From Nocardioides seonyuensis (lineage in GTDB: Bacteria > Actinomycetota > Actinomycetes > Propionibacteriales > Nocardioidaceae), in assembly GCF_004683965.1 (NCBI RefSeq), contig NZ_CP038436.1, positions 1,302,001 through 1,366,000 of the forward strand: a stretch of 64,000 nucleotides of DNA, read 5' to 3'. A model generated the notes under the pieces. It had not been told where the DNA came from. It was given only the letters and a program-made list of their open reading frames with translations, and searched no databases. Made by a program: the position numbers and the translations under genes. Below are positions 36,262-45,489 of the stretch, one piece after another (the stretch's first letter is position 1; each line of letters starts with the position of its first letter).

Positions 36262-37622
36262 GTGAACACGACGGGGAAGCGGGAGGGCATCCTCGCGCCT
36301 GCCTATCTCGCCACCACGGCGGCTGCCTTCTCCCTCATCATGTTCGTGGCGTTCGAGGCGATGGCCGTCGCGACGGTGATGCCCACCGTCGCCCGCGACC
36401 TGGACGGCTTCGACCTCTTCGCCCTCTCCTTCGGCGCCCCGCTGGCCAGTGGGGTCGTGGGCATGGTGGTCGCCGGGATGTGGAGCGATCGCACAGGTCC
36501 GGCCGTGCCGCTGCTCGCCTCGCTCGGCCTGTTCTCCCTCGGGCTGCTCATCTGCGGCCTGGCGCCGACGATGGAGGTGCTCCTCGTCGGGAGGGTGGTC
36601 CAGGGCCTGGGGGAGGCGCGCTGATCGTCGGGCTCTACGTCCTCGTCGGGCTCGTCTACCCCTCGCTGCTGCAGCCAGCCATCTTCGCGACCTTCGCGGC
36701 GGCCTGGGTGCTGCCCTCGCTCTTCGGCCCGTGGCTGGCCGCGCTCGTCGCCGAGCAGTGGAGCTGGCGCTGGGTGTTCGTCGGGGTGGTCGCGCCGGTC
36801 GCCGTGGCGCTGGTCCTGCTGACGCCGGCACTGCGGGGGCTGAGCCCGCACGCGGAAGCCACCGACACTCCTGCGTCCCGGCTCTGGTGGGCGGTGACCG
36901 GGGCCGTCGCCGTGCTCGTCCTCGAACTCCTCGGCTCCTCCGCCCGGCTCGTCCTCGCCCTGGCAGCGGTGGCCGCGCTGGTCGTCGTGCTCGTCGCGCT
37001 GGTGCGCCTGCTCCCGCCCGGAACCTTGGTGGGCCGCCGCGGACTGCCGGCCGTCATCGCCACTCGCGGCCTGCTGAGCGGGGTCTTCTTCGCCGTCGAG
37101 GCCTACATCGTCTACGTCCTGCAGGACCACTGGCACCTCACCCCGACCCGGGCCGGCATCGCCCTGACCGTGGTCGGCCTCGTCTGGGCGGTCTCGAGCC
37201 AGGCGCAGTCCCGCCTCGGCGCCCGCATCTCCCATCCCCGTGCCATGCTCGCCGGCACGACCGTGGTCCTGGTCGGGACGGCCGGCCTCGCCGTCACTGT
37301 CGCGTCGCTCGACTCGGGGGCAACGCTTCCGGCATGGGTGCCCGCGGCGACCTACGTGCTCGCCGGCGCCGGGATGGGGTTCGCCTACCCGCGCACCAGC
37401 GTGGCCATGCTCGAGGTCTCCACCGACCGCGACCGCGGCTTCAACTCCGCTGCGCTGTCGGTGGCCGACTCGCTCGGCGCAGCGCTCGCCCTCTCGCTCT
37501 CGGGCATCGCCTTCGCCATCGCCGAACGCCAGGGAGCAGACCCCTTCCTGGTGGTGTTCTCCCTCGCTGCGACAGGCGGCCTGCTGGGTGTCGCCGTCGC
37601 GGCCAGGACGCGCGCCGACTGA
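36262..37622 (+). pseudogene. MFS transporter interrupted by a single-base frameshift
   Basis: Two adjacent frames together encode one major facilitator of about 450 residues. From GTG at 36262 the first frame gives VNTTGKREGILAPAYLATTA, helices 1-4 and motif A (GMWSDRTGP), then stops at 36624 after VVQGLGEAR. The next frame continues seamlessly as GGALIVGLYVLVGLVYPS to the stop at 37622. Adding one G to the G5 run at 36609-36613 would restore VVQGLGGGALIV, the family sequence. Both halves remain clean MFS sequence, so the event is recent, a sequencing error, or a slippage site. The fused protein would be a multidrug-type exporter. Confidence 0.82.
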
Positions 37623-37656
37623 CGGTGCCCGTCGAGGTGGACGTGCCCGGAGCGAG

Positions 37657-39942
37657 CTAGACGACGTCGGCCGCGCGGGGGACCTCGCGGCTCACGCCCG
37701 GCGGCCCCTCCACCGCCTCCGCGGGCAGGGGTCGAGCGAACAGGTAGCCCTGGACCGAGTCCGCCGCGAGGGCGCGCAGCTCCTCCAGCTGGTCCTGGGT
37801 CTCGACGCCCTCGGCCACGACCTGCATCCCACAGCTGTGCGCCGCCCTGACCATGAGCGTCACCAGGTCGCGGTCTGCGGGCGTCGTGAAGGTGACGAAC
37901 TGCTTGTCGATCTTGAGAGTGTCGGCCGGCATCCGCTGGAGCTGGCCGATGGAGGTGTAGCCGGTGCCGAAGTCGTCGATGCTGATCGAGACACCCAGCT
38001 CCTTCAGGGCGAGCAGGTGGGTCGCCGCGGTGGGCACGTCGACGAGCACGGACTCGGTGATCTCCAGCACGAGGCGCTCGGCAGGCAGTCCCGAGCGGGC
38101 CAGTGCGTTCTCGACGTCCGCGACGATGCCTGCCTCTGCGAGGTGCCTGCCGGAGATGTTGACCGCGACGGTGATTTCTCCGTAGCGCTCCGGTTCGCGC
38201 GCAGTCCACCTGGACAGCTGGCCGGTCGCCTCCCGGAGCACCCAGCGGCCGATCTCACAGATCAGGTCGGACTTCTCGGCGACCGGGATGAAGGTGTCGG
38301 GCGGCTGCGGACCGAACCCGGGGCGGTGCCACCGGATCAAGGCCTCGTAGCCCTCGATGACGTCCGTCTCGGTGGCGACCACTGGCTGGTAGTGGAGTGC
38401 GAACTCACCCTGCGTGAGAGCGGTGCCGAGCGCTGCCTCCAGGGCTGCCTGCTGGTCGAGCTCGAGCCGCAGCGCCTTGCCGAACACGTGGGTGCGCCCG
38501 CCTCCGGCCGCCTTGGCCCGCGCGCTTGCGACGTCCGCCTCGTGGAGCAGCTGGCGGGCGTTCGTGCGCGCATCCACGCTGAAGGCGATCCCGATGCTGG
38601 CGCCCGGGGTCATGCTCGTGCCGCCGACGATGAACGGGGCGGCCAGCGCACGGACGATGTGATCGGCGAGGTCGAGCGCCTCGGCCTCCGACCCCAGCAC
38701 CTCCAGCAGTACGACGAACTCGTCACCCCCGAGCCGGCCGACCGTGTCGCCCTCGCGGACCGACTCGCGAATCCTGCGTGCCGCCTCGCACAGGACCGCG
38801 TCACCAGCGCGGTGCCCGAGCTTGTCGTTGATGACCTTGAACCTGTCGAGGTCCACGAACAGGAGGGCGGAGAGCGTGCCGGCGCGCTGTCCCCGGTGCA
38901 GCGCGCTCTCGACCTGCTCGAGCACCGAGGCTCGGTTCGCCAGTCCGGTGAGCGAGTCGTGGGCGACCTCGTGGGAGAGCACGCGCTGCAACCGGTCGCG
39001 CTGCGAGGCCGTCGCGACCACCTCCCTGATGGCGATGGTCATCCGGGCGACGACGAGCAGGAAGAGCACCATGGAGCAGACGACCACCGCCCACACGTTC
39101 GGGGTCACGCCGATGAGCAGCTGGACGGCGAGCGTCAGCGGGGCGACCAGAACGGCGAGCGTGAGCCCGAACGTGCGTGTCCGGCTGAACGCTCGGGACT
39201 CTTCGTCGGTCGGCTCGCACACGCGCGACATCGACGGATGCAGTGCAGCCGCCCCCCACAGCACGTAGGAAGCGAGCCACAGGACGTCCATCACCACGGT
39301 GTAGTGGTCCTGGAAGTACGGCGCCGCGAACATCGTGTCCGCGGCGACGAGCAGCAGGACCGCCCCGATGAGGAAACGGAAGGCAGCGGTGCGGAGGCCG
39401 GGGGTGCTGAGCAGGCGCACCATGAAACCCAGCAGCAGGATGTCGAGCACCGGGTAGGCGAAGGCGATGAGCCGGTGGGACAACGGTCCGGCGGCCTCGT
39501 CGAGGATCGGGCCGGCCAGGGAGGCCCACACGAACAACCCGAAGGCGATCGAGACGATCGAGCTGTCGATGCGCCCGGCCGCATCGGATCCTGCGCGCCG
39601 GCGGGCGAGGATGAGCACGGCCAGCCCGGCGAGGAGGAGGGGGTAGCCGGCCAGGTAGAGCACGTCCGCGAACGAGGGGAACGGATCGATCCCGAGCACG
39701 TCCTCGTACCAGATCCACAGCACGTCGGCGGCGACCCACGCCAGCAGGCCCAGTGCCATGAGGGTCCACGGCACCCTGGTGCTGGGGCGGTGCAGACGCA
39801 CCCCGACCATGATCGCCACGACGCTGGAGCCCCCGATCAGCACGTACACGAGGTCCTGTGGGATGCCAGAGGGCAAGGTCAGGTAGAGCACCAGGGCTGG
39901 AATGCTCCCAGCGAGGTACGTCTGCCACCACCGACCCGGCAC
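37657..39942 (-). CDS. Membrane GGDEF-EAL cyclic-di-GMP protein
   Basis: A 761-residue protein with about nine N-terminal helices (residues 5-310) forming a membrane sensor region, then GGDEF and EAL domains. GGDEF is intact at residues 405-409, with a canonical inhibitory RxxD site five residues upstream (396-399). The EAL motif is at 533-535 (EGYEALIRW), with [21 protein letters not shown] and EGVET all intact, so both synthesis and breakdown of c-di-GMP are chemically possible. I chose GTG at 39942, with AAGGAG seven bases upstream, over an ATG 40 codons earlier whose extension looks non-coding. Confidence 0.92.
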   Translation of the reverse strand: MPGRWWQTYLAGSIPALVLYLTLPSGIPQDLVYVLIGGSSVVAIMVGVRLHRPSTRVPWTLMALGLLAWVAADVLWIWYEDVLGIDPFPSFADVLYLAGYPLLLAGLAVLILARRRAGSDAAGRIDSSIVSIAFGLFVWASLAGPILDEAAGPLSHRLIAFAYPVLDILLLGFMVRLLSTPGLRTAAFRFLIGAVLLLVAADTMFAAPYFQDHYTVVMDVLWLASYVLWGAAALHPSMSRVCEPTDEESRAFSRTRTFGLTLAVLVAPLTLAVQLLIGVTPNVWAVVVCSMVLFLLVVARMTIAIREVVATASQRDRLQRVLSHEVAHDSLTGLANRASVLEQVESALHRGQRAGTLSALLFVDLDRFKVINDKLGHRAGDAVLCEAARRIRESVREGDTVGRLGGDEFVVLLEVLGSEAEALDLADHIVRALAAPFIVGGTSMTPGASIGIAFSVDARTNARQLLHEADVASARAKAAGGGRTHVFGKALRLELDQQAALEAALGTALTQGEFALHYQPVVATETDVIEGYEALIRWHRPGFGPQPPDTFIPVAEKSDLICEIGRWVLREATGQLSRWTAREPERYGEITVAVNISGRHLAEAGIVADVENALARSGLPAERLVLEITESVLVDVPTAATHLLALKELGVSISIDDFGTGYTSIGQLQRMPADTLKIDKQFVTFTTPADRDLVTLMVRAAHSCGMQVVAEGVETQDQLEELRALAADSVQGYLFARPLPAEAVEGPPGVSREVPRAADVV

Positions 39943-40109
39943 GTGTGGCTCCTTGCATTCTCGTCGACACGCACGTGTTGTGTCGGAGGGCCGATTTTGC
40001 CTTGGAACGTTCGACCTCGTGGCGGTTTCGCTGCATCTATGGAGATGGCCTCCATTTCTCACGCTCGACCGGCCGCGCAGTGTCAGTGGGGCGCTCTAGA
40101 ATCGAACAC
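39943..40109. promoter_or_regulatory. Divergent intergenic region, GGDEF-EAL / DUF222
   Basis: A 167-bp region with a lower GC content than its surroundings and no gene. On the plus strand TAGAAT at 40097-40102 is a good -10 whose start point would fall on the ATG at 40110, suggesting a leaderless transcript. No convincing -35 is visible. On the minus strand AAGGAG serves the GGDEF-EAL gene. Confidence 0.45.
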
Positions 40110-41564
40110 ATGATCGACTGCTTGGACGAGCTCGACGCAGCAGCACTCCTTGCTGCCGCTGCCGATGTCGTGCACGAGCGGCGCCTCGCCGAGGTCCGCG
40201 ACCTCGAGGTCCTCGCCCAGTGGGCCGCGATCCACTCTGACGACCCGACCCAGGGCCCTGACGGCAGTGCGGCCAAGCTCTTGGGAGACGTGCTGGTGCA
40301 GGTCGGCGGGGACGGCACTCCCGGGGTCCAGGACTTCTGTCTGGGCGAGATCGCCCTGGCGCGTGGCACTGGCGTGACCGCCACCAGCAATGCGTTGGCA
40401 GACGTCCTCGACCTGCAGCACCGGCTCCCGCTCATGTGGGGGGTGTGCCTGCGCGGTGAGTGCGAGGCGTGGGTGGCTCGGCGAGTCGCCAAGCTGTCGC
40501 GCTCCCTGCCTGCAGACAAGGTCGGGGTCGTCGACTCCGCCATCTCGCGGATGATCGCCACCGAGTCCGCGGGCCGGGTCCTGCAGGTGGCCGAGGCCAA
40601 GGTCATCGAGGCAGACCCTGAGGCCCACGAGGACAGGTGCGAGGCCGAACGGCGTCGCCGCTTCGCGAGCCTGGGGCGCGCCGACGAGTTCGGCCTGCGG
40701 ATGCTGATCGCCCGTCTCGACGCGGGCGACGCTGTCGCCGTGGAGGCCACGCTCTGCCGGGTCGCCGAGATCATCGAGCCGCTGCACCCCGAGGCACAGG
40801 GCGACGAGCTCCGCGCGCTCGCGTTCGCCTGGCTGGCGCGGCCGGCCGAACTGCTCACGCTCCTGCTGGAGCACGCCGAGTCGGCAGTGAATCCCGAGCT
40901 CGACCTCGGTCTCGACGCCGCCGAGGAGTCTGAGCAGCCCGCGGCGGCTCGTGCCTTGGCGTTCCCCGCCGATCTGCTGGCAGCGCTGCGCGACGTCGAC
41001 CTGAGCCCGCTGGCCACCAGGGCCGTGCTGCACGTCCACCTGCACGAGGCGGCGCTCCACGGCACTCCGGGCGTGGCGCGGGTCGAGGGCTTCGGACCGA
41101 CCACGCTGGCCCGTCTCTCCGACCTGCTGGGCCGCACCGACCTGAGGATCCAGCCGGTCAAGGACCTCTCCGACAGAGTGCGCTACACCGCCTACGAGCA
41201 CCCCGAGTCGCTACGCGACCAGGTCCACCTCGTCACCGGCGGCGACTACTGGCCCTACGCCGCTTCCACCAGCCGCAAGGTCGACCTCGACCACCCGACG
41301 TCGTTCAACCACGGCGACGACGGTCGAGATCCCCCGCCGGACCAGACCGGCTCCCACAACTCCGGCCCACTGGGTCGACGACATCACCGCTGGAAGACCC
41401 ACGCGGGATACCGATCACGCCAGTGCGGCGAGGGTCGCTACGTCTGGCTGACCCCCCACGGGCTCGGCTTCCTCGTCGATCACGCGGGCACCCACCGCAT
41501 CCATCCCGAGAGGGCGCGGATGATCTTGGACGCACCGGCCGGGGTGGACATCTACCCCGTGTAG
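40110..41564 (+). CDS. DUF222/13E12-family protein with C-terminal HNH domain
   Basis: A 484-residue protein of the actinobacterial 13E12 repeat family. The DUF222 region spans the N-terminal and central parts (helical, with RLPLMWGVCLRGECEAWVARRVAKLSR in its middle, listed here in part as WVARRVAKLS). The C-terminal HNH-like domain has VDLDHPTSFNHG and PLGRRHHRWKTHAGY. The zinc Cys pairs of some HNH enzymes are absent, as in many members of this family. These genes are often multi-copy in Nocardioides and Mycobacterium and mobile-like; their function is not established. ATG at 40110 with TAGAAT eight bases upstream of it. Confidence 0.85.
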   Translation: MIDCLDELDAAALLAAAADVVHERRLAEVRDLEVLAQWAAIHSDDPTQGPDGSAAKLLGDVLVQVGGDGTPGVQDFCLGEIALARGTGVTATSNALADVLDLQHRLPLMWGVCLRGECEAWVARRVAKLSRSLPADKVGVVDSAISRMIATESAGRVLQVAEAKVIEADPEAHEDRCEAERRRRFASLGRADEFGLRMLIARLDAGDAVAVEATLCRVAEIIEPLHPEAQGDELRALAFAWLARPAELLTLLLEHAESAVNPELDLGLDAAEESEQPAAARALAFPADLLAALRDVDLSPLATRAVLHVHLHEAALHGTPGVARVEGFGPTTLARLSDLLGRTDLRIQPVKDLSDRVRYTAYEHPESLRDQVHLVTGGDYWPYAASTSRKVDLDHPTSFNHGDDGRDPPPDQTGSHNSGPLGRRHHRWKTHAGYRSRQCGEGRYVWLTPHGLGFLVDHAGTHRIHPERARMILDAPAGVDIYPV

Positions 41565-41624
41565 TGCCCCCTCACATCGTGAGCATCCGACGGGTCATGG
41601 CGAAACGCCCGCGAGACTGCACCC

Positions 41625-42273
41625 GTGCTCATCGGTACGTGGAACCTCGCTGGACGCTGGGACGCTCGACACCTCCACGTGCTCGAAGCGATGGATTGTG
41701 ACGTGCTGCTTCTCACGGAGGTCTCCGAACGCCTGAGTCTTCCTGGGTATGACGTGCACCTGACCCGATTACTCATGGCACCCAAGCGACGGTGGGCCGC
41801 CGTCGCCTCCCGGTTGCCCATGTCTCCTCAACCAGACCCCCATGGCGCCTCGGCCATGGTCGAGCTGGAGGAGATGCGCGTGTGTTCCTCGATCCTGCCC
41901 TGGCGCTCCTGCGGCAGTCGCGAGCCCTGGGTCGGGGACACCAGCGCAGAAAAGACCGGTGCCGCCGTGGCCGCCGTAGAGTCCACCGCGCCGTCGATCT
42001 GGGGTGGCGACTGGAATCACGCCCTGTCCGGCAGGGGTGGACCGGCTCAATCGCGGGTCGAAGTCGTTGCTCGCAGCTGTGGAACGTCTGGAACTCCAGG
42101 TGCCAACCGCCGCCCTGCCCCATCAGATCGAAGAACTGCTCACGATCGATCACATCGCCATCCCCAGGTCCTGGAGCGTCCGTGCCGCGCAGCGGCACCC
42201 TGCCTTGGTGGGACAGACCCGCCTCTCCGACCACGACGCCTATGTCGTCGAGGCCGTCACCCCGGACCGTTGA
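41625..42273 (+). pseudogene. Endonuclease/exonuclease/phosphatase-family gene with two frameshifts
   Basis: The first frame from GTG at 41625 gives an EEP opening, MLIGTWNLAGRW, then DVLLLTEVSERL and WGGDWNHALSG, which carries the family GDWN motif. The family sequence then jumps frame twice within 30 bp: WTGSIAGR lies in the second frame and KSLLAAVERLELQVPTA through IDHIAIP and LSDHDAYVVEAV in the third. The last motif holds the catalytic SDH. Each jump needs one missing base, the first within the G4 run at 42034-42037, the second near 42058-42063. No single frame spans the catalytic residues, so it is inactive as read. Confidence 0.8.
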
Positions 42274-42294
42274 CGCACACGCCAGACTGATGGC

Positions 42295-42909
42295 GTGAAG
42301 ATCGACTTCAAGAAGTCGTACGACTCCTACCGAGCGCGAAGCGGGGAGTTCCGGGTCCTCGACGTCCCGGTGATGCAGTACCTCATGGTGGACGGGCACG
42401 GCGATCCCAACACCTCGCAGGACTATGCCGACGCGCTCGCAGCGCTCTACCCGGTCGCCTACACGCTGAAGTTCTCCAGCAAGCGGGAGCTCGAACGCGA
42501 CTACGTGGTCCCTCCGCTGGAGGCCCTGTGGTGGGCGACGGACATGACCGTCTTCACCTCCGCGCGCGACAAGTCACAGTGGAGCTGGACGTTGATGCTC
42601 ATGACGCCCGACTGGATCGACTCACAGCTGTACCGCGACGCTGTGGGAACCGTGGCGGCGAAGGATCGCCCGGCCAGCCTGGGCAAGGTGCGGCTCGAGA
42701 CCCTCGACGAAGGGCGCTGCGTCCAGACGCTGCACATCGGCCCTTACGACGACGAGGCCGCCGTCCTCGCCGACATGCACGACCGCTTCATCCCGGAGAC
42801 AGGACTCCGGATGTCGGGGAAGCACCACGAGATCTACCTCAACGACGCCCGGCGGGTCGAGCCTGCGAAGCTGCGCACGATCCTGCGTCAGCCGGTCGAG
42901 GTCTCGTAG
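42295..42909 (+). CDS. GyrI-like small-molecule-binding domain protein
   Basis: A 204-residue protein of the GyrI/SOUL-like stand-alone type. It opens with IDFKKSYDSYRARSGEFRVLDVPVMQYLM and has YPVAYTLKF and HIGPYDDEAAVLADMH, the last being the typical GyrI ligand-pocket segment with conserved Glu. Such proteins bind hydrophobic cations or drugs and may sequester them or, in some cases, hydrolyse them. Start is GTG at 42295, 21 bp after the broken EEP gene. No regulator adjoins it, so its inducer is unknown. Confidence 0.85.
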   Translation: MKIDFKKSYDSYRARSGEFRVLDVPVMQYLMVDGHGDPNTSQDYADALAALYPVAYTLKFSSKRELERDYVVPPLEALWWATDMTVFTSARDKSQWSWTLMLMTPDWIDSQLYRDAVGTVAAKDRPASLGKVRLETLDEGRCVQTLHIGPYDDEAAVLADMHDRFIPETGLRMSGKHHEIYLNDARRVEPAKLRTILRQPVEVS

Positions 42910-42921
42910 CGCCCGGGACGG

Positions 42922-43827
42922 TCAGCCCAGCATGAAGTCCGCGACAATCCGGCCGAGCTCCGCGCCGGCGTCCTCCTGGAGGAAGTGGCCGGCGTTCTCG
43001 ATGATGGGGTGGTCGAGGCCGCGCGTGCCGGGGATCAACTTGCGCATGATCGGTGCCATCGCCCCGGTGATGGGGTCGCGGTCGCTGAAAGCCAGCAGGA
43101 ACGGCGTCTCGCTGGCCGAGAGCACCTCCCACGCGGCGCGGTTCGCCTCGCTGGCCGGGTCGTCGGGGCGCGTCGGGACCAGGGTCGGCATCACTCGGGG
43201 GCCTGCCTTGGAGCGCTCCTCGGGGAACGGTGCGTCGTAGGCAGCCCGGACGTCGTCGCCCATCGGACGAACGCAGCCGCTGGCGACCAGACGACCGATG
43301 TCGAGGACCTCGGCCGTCTCGACAGCGCGACGGAACTCCCACCAGATCTCCGGCATGTTGAAGTCTCCGGTCGGCAGTCCCGTGTTGGCCGCGACCACCC
43401 GGGCGAAGCGGTCCGGGTGCTCGGCCAGTAGACGCAGACCGATCAGCCCGCCCCAGTCCTGACCGACGAGGGTCACGTCACGCAGGTCGAGATGGTCGAA
43501 GACCAGCTCACGCGTCCACTCGACCAGCCGGGCGTAGGAGTAGTCACCTTGGGCCAGCGGCTTGTCGGAGCGGCCGAAGCCGATCAGGTCGGGCGCGACG
43601 CAGCGGACACCTCGCTCGGTGAGCTCCCTGATCGTGTGCCGGTAGAGGAACGACCACGACGGCTCGCCGTGCAGCAGCAGTGCGACCGGACCGTCGGCGG
43701 GACCCGCGTCGACGTACGCCATCCGCAGGGTGCCGCCGTCCGGGTCACCCACCTCGGCGTAGGCCGGCTCCCAGGGGAAGTCGGGGCAGTGGTCGAAAGC
43801 GGCGTCCGGGGTTCGGTAGACCTCCAT
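42922..43827 (-). CDS. Haloalkane dehalogenase (HLD-I type alpha/beta hydrolase)
   Basis: A 301-residue alpha/beta hydrolase that fits subfamily I of haloalkane dehalogenases. The nucleophile Asp124 and halide-binding Trp125 are in VGQDWGGLIG. HGEPSW supplies the oxyanion-hole Glu and second Trp region. The acid is in FSDRDPITG (Asp249 or Asp251) and His281 is in NAGHFLQED. These enzymes cleave carbon-halogen bonds of haloalkanes to alcohols. Length matches the family. Start is ATG at 43827. Nearby genes do not form a recognisable haloalkane catabolic pathway, so the natural substrate is unknown. Confidence 0.88.
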   Translation of the reverse strand: MEVYRTPDAAFDHCPDFPWEPAYAEVGDPDGGTLRMAYVDAGPADGPVALLLHGEPSWSFLYRHTIRELTERGVRCVAPDLIGFGRSDKPLAQGDYSYARLVEWTRELVFDHLDLRDVTLVGQDWGGLIGLRLLAEHPDRFARVVAANTGLPTGDFNMPEIWWEFRRAVETAEVLDIGRLVASGCVRPMGDDVRAAYDAPFPEERSKAGPRVMPTLVPTRPDDPASEANRAAWEVLSASETPFLLAFSDRDPITGAMAPIMRKLIPGTRGLDHPIIENAGHFLQEDAGAELGRIVADFMLG

Positions 43828-43863
43828 GCCGGCCAGTCTTGCAGGCCGCGATACCGGCAGGCC

Positions 43864-44532
43864 TCAGACCAGCTCGGGCTCGGTCTTCTCCCGCACCTCG
43901 TCCTCGGTGACGCCCGGCGCCAGCTCCACGAGCTTCAGCGCCCGGTCCCCCGGCGTGCCGGAGGGCGCGACCTCACCGGTGGCGGGGTCGATCACGTCGA
44001 TGACGGCCAGGTCGGTGATGATCCGCTGGACGATGCGCCTGCCGGTGTAGGGCAGGTTGTTCTCGTTGAGGATCTTCAGCGAGCCGTCCTTGGCGGTGTG
44101 CTCCATCAGCACGATCACGCGCTTGGCGCCGTGCACGAGGTCCATAGCGCCGCCCATGCCCTTGACCATCTTGCCGGGGATCATCCAGTTGGAGATGTCG
44201 CCGTTCACCGAGACCTGCATGGCGCCGAGGATCGCGGCGTCGATCTTGCCGCCGCGGATCATCCCGAAGGACGTCGCGGAGTCGAAGAACGACGCACCCT
44301 TGCGCAGCGTCACGGTCTCCTTGCCGGCGTTGATGAGGTCGGGGTCCTCCTCACCCTCGAAGGGGTAGGGGCCGACTCCGAGGATGCCGTTCTCGGACTG
44401 CAGCACCAGCTCGACGTCGTCGGCGACGTAGTTGGGCACCAGCGTCGGGAGACCGATGCCGAGGTTCACGTAGGAGCCGTCGGTCAGCTCCGAGGCGGCG
44501 CGGGCGGCCATCTCCTCACGAGTCCAGCCCAT
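43864..44532 (-). CDS. scoB: 3-oxoacid CoA-transferase subunit B
   Basis: A 222-residue beta subunit of family I CoA transferases. The active-site Glu is in [12 protein letters not shown], and family segments [13 protein letters not shown] and [20 protein letters not shown] are clear. Together with ScoA it moves CoA from succinyl-CoA to acetoacetate or another 3-oxoacid in ketone-body and aromatic-compound breakdown. It follows scoA by one base on the same strand. The two subunits plus the divergent IclR regulator resemble PcaIJ-type loci, but no ring-cleavage genes are present. Confidence 0.93.
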   Translation of the reverse strand: MGWTREEMAARAASELTDGSYVNLGIGLPTLVPNYVADDVELVLQSENGILGVGPYPFEGEEDPDLINAGKETVTLRKGASFFDSATSFGMIRGGKIDAAILGAMQVSVNGDISNWMIPGKMVKGMGGAMDLVHGAKRVIVLMEHTAKDGSLKILNENNLPYTGRRIVQRIITDLAVIDVIDPATGEVAPSGTPGDRALKLVELAPGVTEDEVREKTEPELV

Positions 44533-44533
44533 G

Positions 44534-45346
44534 TCAGTTGTCCTCCTGCGTCGAAGCGGTCGGGCGGGGCCGCGTCGTCACGCGCTCGATGCGCTTGTCG
44601 GCGGCCTGCTCGGGCGTCAGCGCCACGACGCGCGCGACGTAGACGCCGGGCGTGTGGACGTCGTTCGGGTCGAGCTCGCCGGGCTCGACGAGCTCCTCGA
44701 CCTCGGCGATCGTCACCCGGCCGCACATGGCGGCGAGCGGGTTGAAGTTGCGGGCGGAGTCGCGGAAGACGAGGTTGCCGTGGCGGTCGCCCTTCCAGGC
44801 ACGCACCAGGCCGAAGTCGGCGACGATCGCCCTCTCGAGGACGAACTCCTTCTCGACCGTCACGTCCGCGCCCTCCTTGACCTCGAAGACCTTGGTCTCC
44901 TTGGGCGGCGAGGCGATCTCGACGTTGCCGTCGGCGTCGTACTTCCACGGCAGGCCGCCCTCGGCGACCTGGGTGCCGGCGCCGGTGATCGTGTAGAAGC
45001 CGGGGATGCCGGAGCCACCGGCGCGCATCCGCTCGGCGAGCGTGCCCTGGGGCGTCAGCTCCACCTCCAGCTCGCCGGAGAGGTACTGCCGGGCGAACTC
45101 CTTGTTCTCGCCGACGTAGGACGACACCATCCGGCGCAGCCGCTTCTCCATGAGCAGCTTGCCCAGTCCCCAGTCGTCGACGCCGCAGTTGTTGGAGACG
45201 GCCTCGAGGTCGGTGGTGCCGGCGTCCAGCAGCGCGTCGATGAGGACCGACGGGATGCCGCAGAGCCCGAAGCCGCCGACCGCGAGGGTCGCGCCGTCCG
45301 GGATGTCCGCGACCGCTTCCGCCGCGCTGGCGACGACCTTGTCCAT
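44534..45346 (-). CDS. scoA: 3-oxoacid CoA-transferase subunit A
   Basis: A 270-residue alpha subunit of family I CoA transferases, with the CoA-binding [13 protein letters not shown] near residue 24 and the family segments [12 protein letters not shown] and GSGIPGFYT. Start is ATG at 45346, with GGAGGA five bases upstream; an in-frame start ten codons earlier is less supported. It is transcribed divergently from the IclR regulator and followed by scoB. A candidate promoter lies at 45388-45416 on the minus strand. Confidence 0.93.
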   Translation of the reverse strand: MDKVVASAAEAVADIPDGATLAVGGFGLCGIPSVLIDALLDAGTTDLEAVSNNCGVDDWGLGKLLMEKRLRRMVSSYVGENKEFARQYLSGELEVELTPQGTLAERMRAGGSGIPGFYTITGAGTQVAEGGLPWKYDADGNVEIASPPKETKVFEVKEGADVTVEKEFVLERAIVADFGLVRAWKGDRHGNLVFRDSARNFNPLAAMCGRVTIAEVEELVEPGELDPNDVHTPGVYVARVVALTPEQAADKRIERVTTRPRPTASTQEDN

Positions 45347-45387
45347 GAGTCCTCCACGGGTGTTCAGCGGGTGCACGAGTCCCCTCG

Positions 45388-45416
45388 ATTCAAGGCAACC
45401 CGGACCGTGTCGTCAA
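45388..45416 (-). promoter_or_regulatory. Candidate scoAB promoter
   Basis: On the minus strand TTGACG (45411-45416), a 17-bp spacer and TTGAAT (45388-45393) form a plausible promoter about 42 bp before the ATG of scoA. Confidence 0.45.
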
Positions 45417-45448
45417 CGCCCGACCATCCAGAGGACGCGAATCAGTCG

Positions 45449-45489
45449 TTGGACGGAAAGCACGGTCAGGTAGTGTCCACTCAGTGGAC
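45449..45489 (+). promoter_or_regulatory. iclR promoter with operator dyad over the start codon
   Basis: TTGGAC (45449-45454), a 16-bp spacer and TAGTGT (45471-45476) form a promoter whose start point would fall on the GTG at 45484, suggesting a leaderless mRNA. The perfect dyad GTCCACTCAGTGGAC (45475-45489) covers the -10 end, start point and start codon, an ideal position for autorepression by the encoded IclR protein. Confidence 0.62.

Noticed and set aside
37240-40113. Long plus-strand open frame opposite the GGDEF-EAL gene
   Set aside because: The opposite strand encodes intact GGDEF and EAL motifs; the plus frame has no recognisable domain and is a product of few stop codons at high GC.
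43492-44745. Plus-strand open frame opposite scoB and the dehalogenase
   Set aside because: The minus strand encodes complete CoA-transferase and hydrolase active sites; the plus frame is low-complexity.
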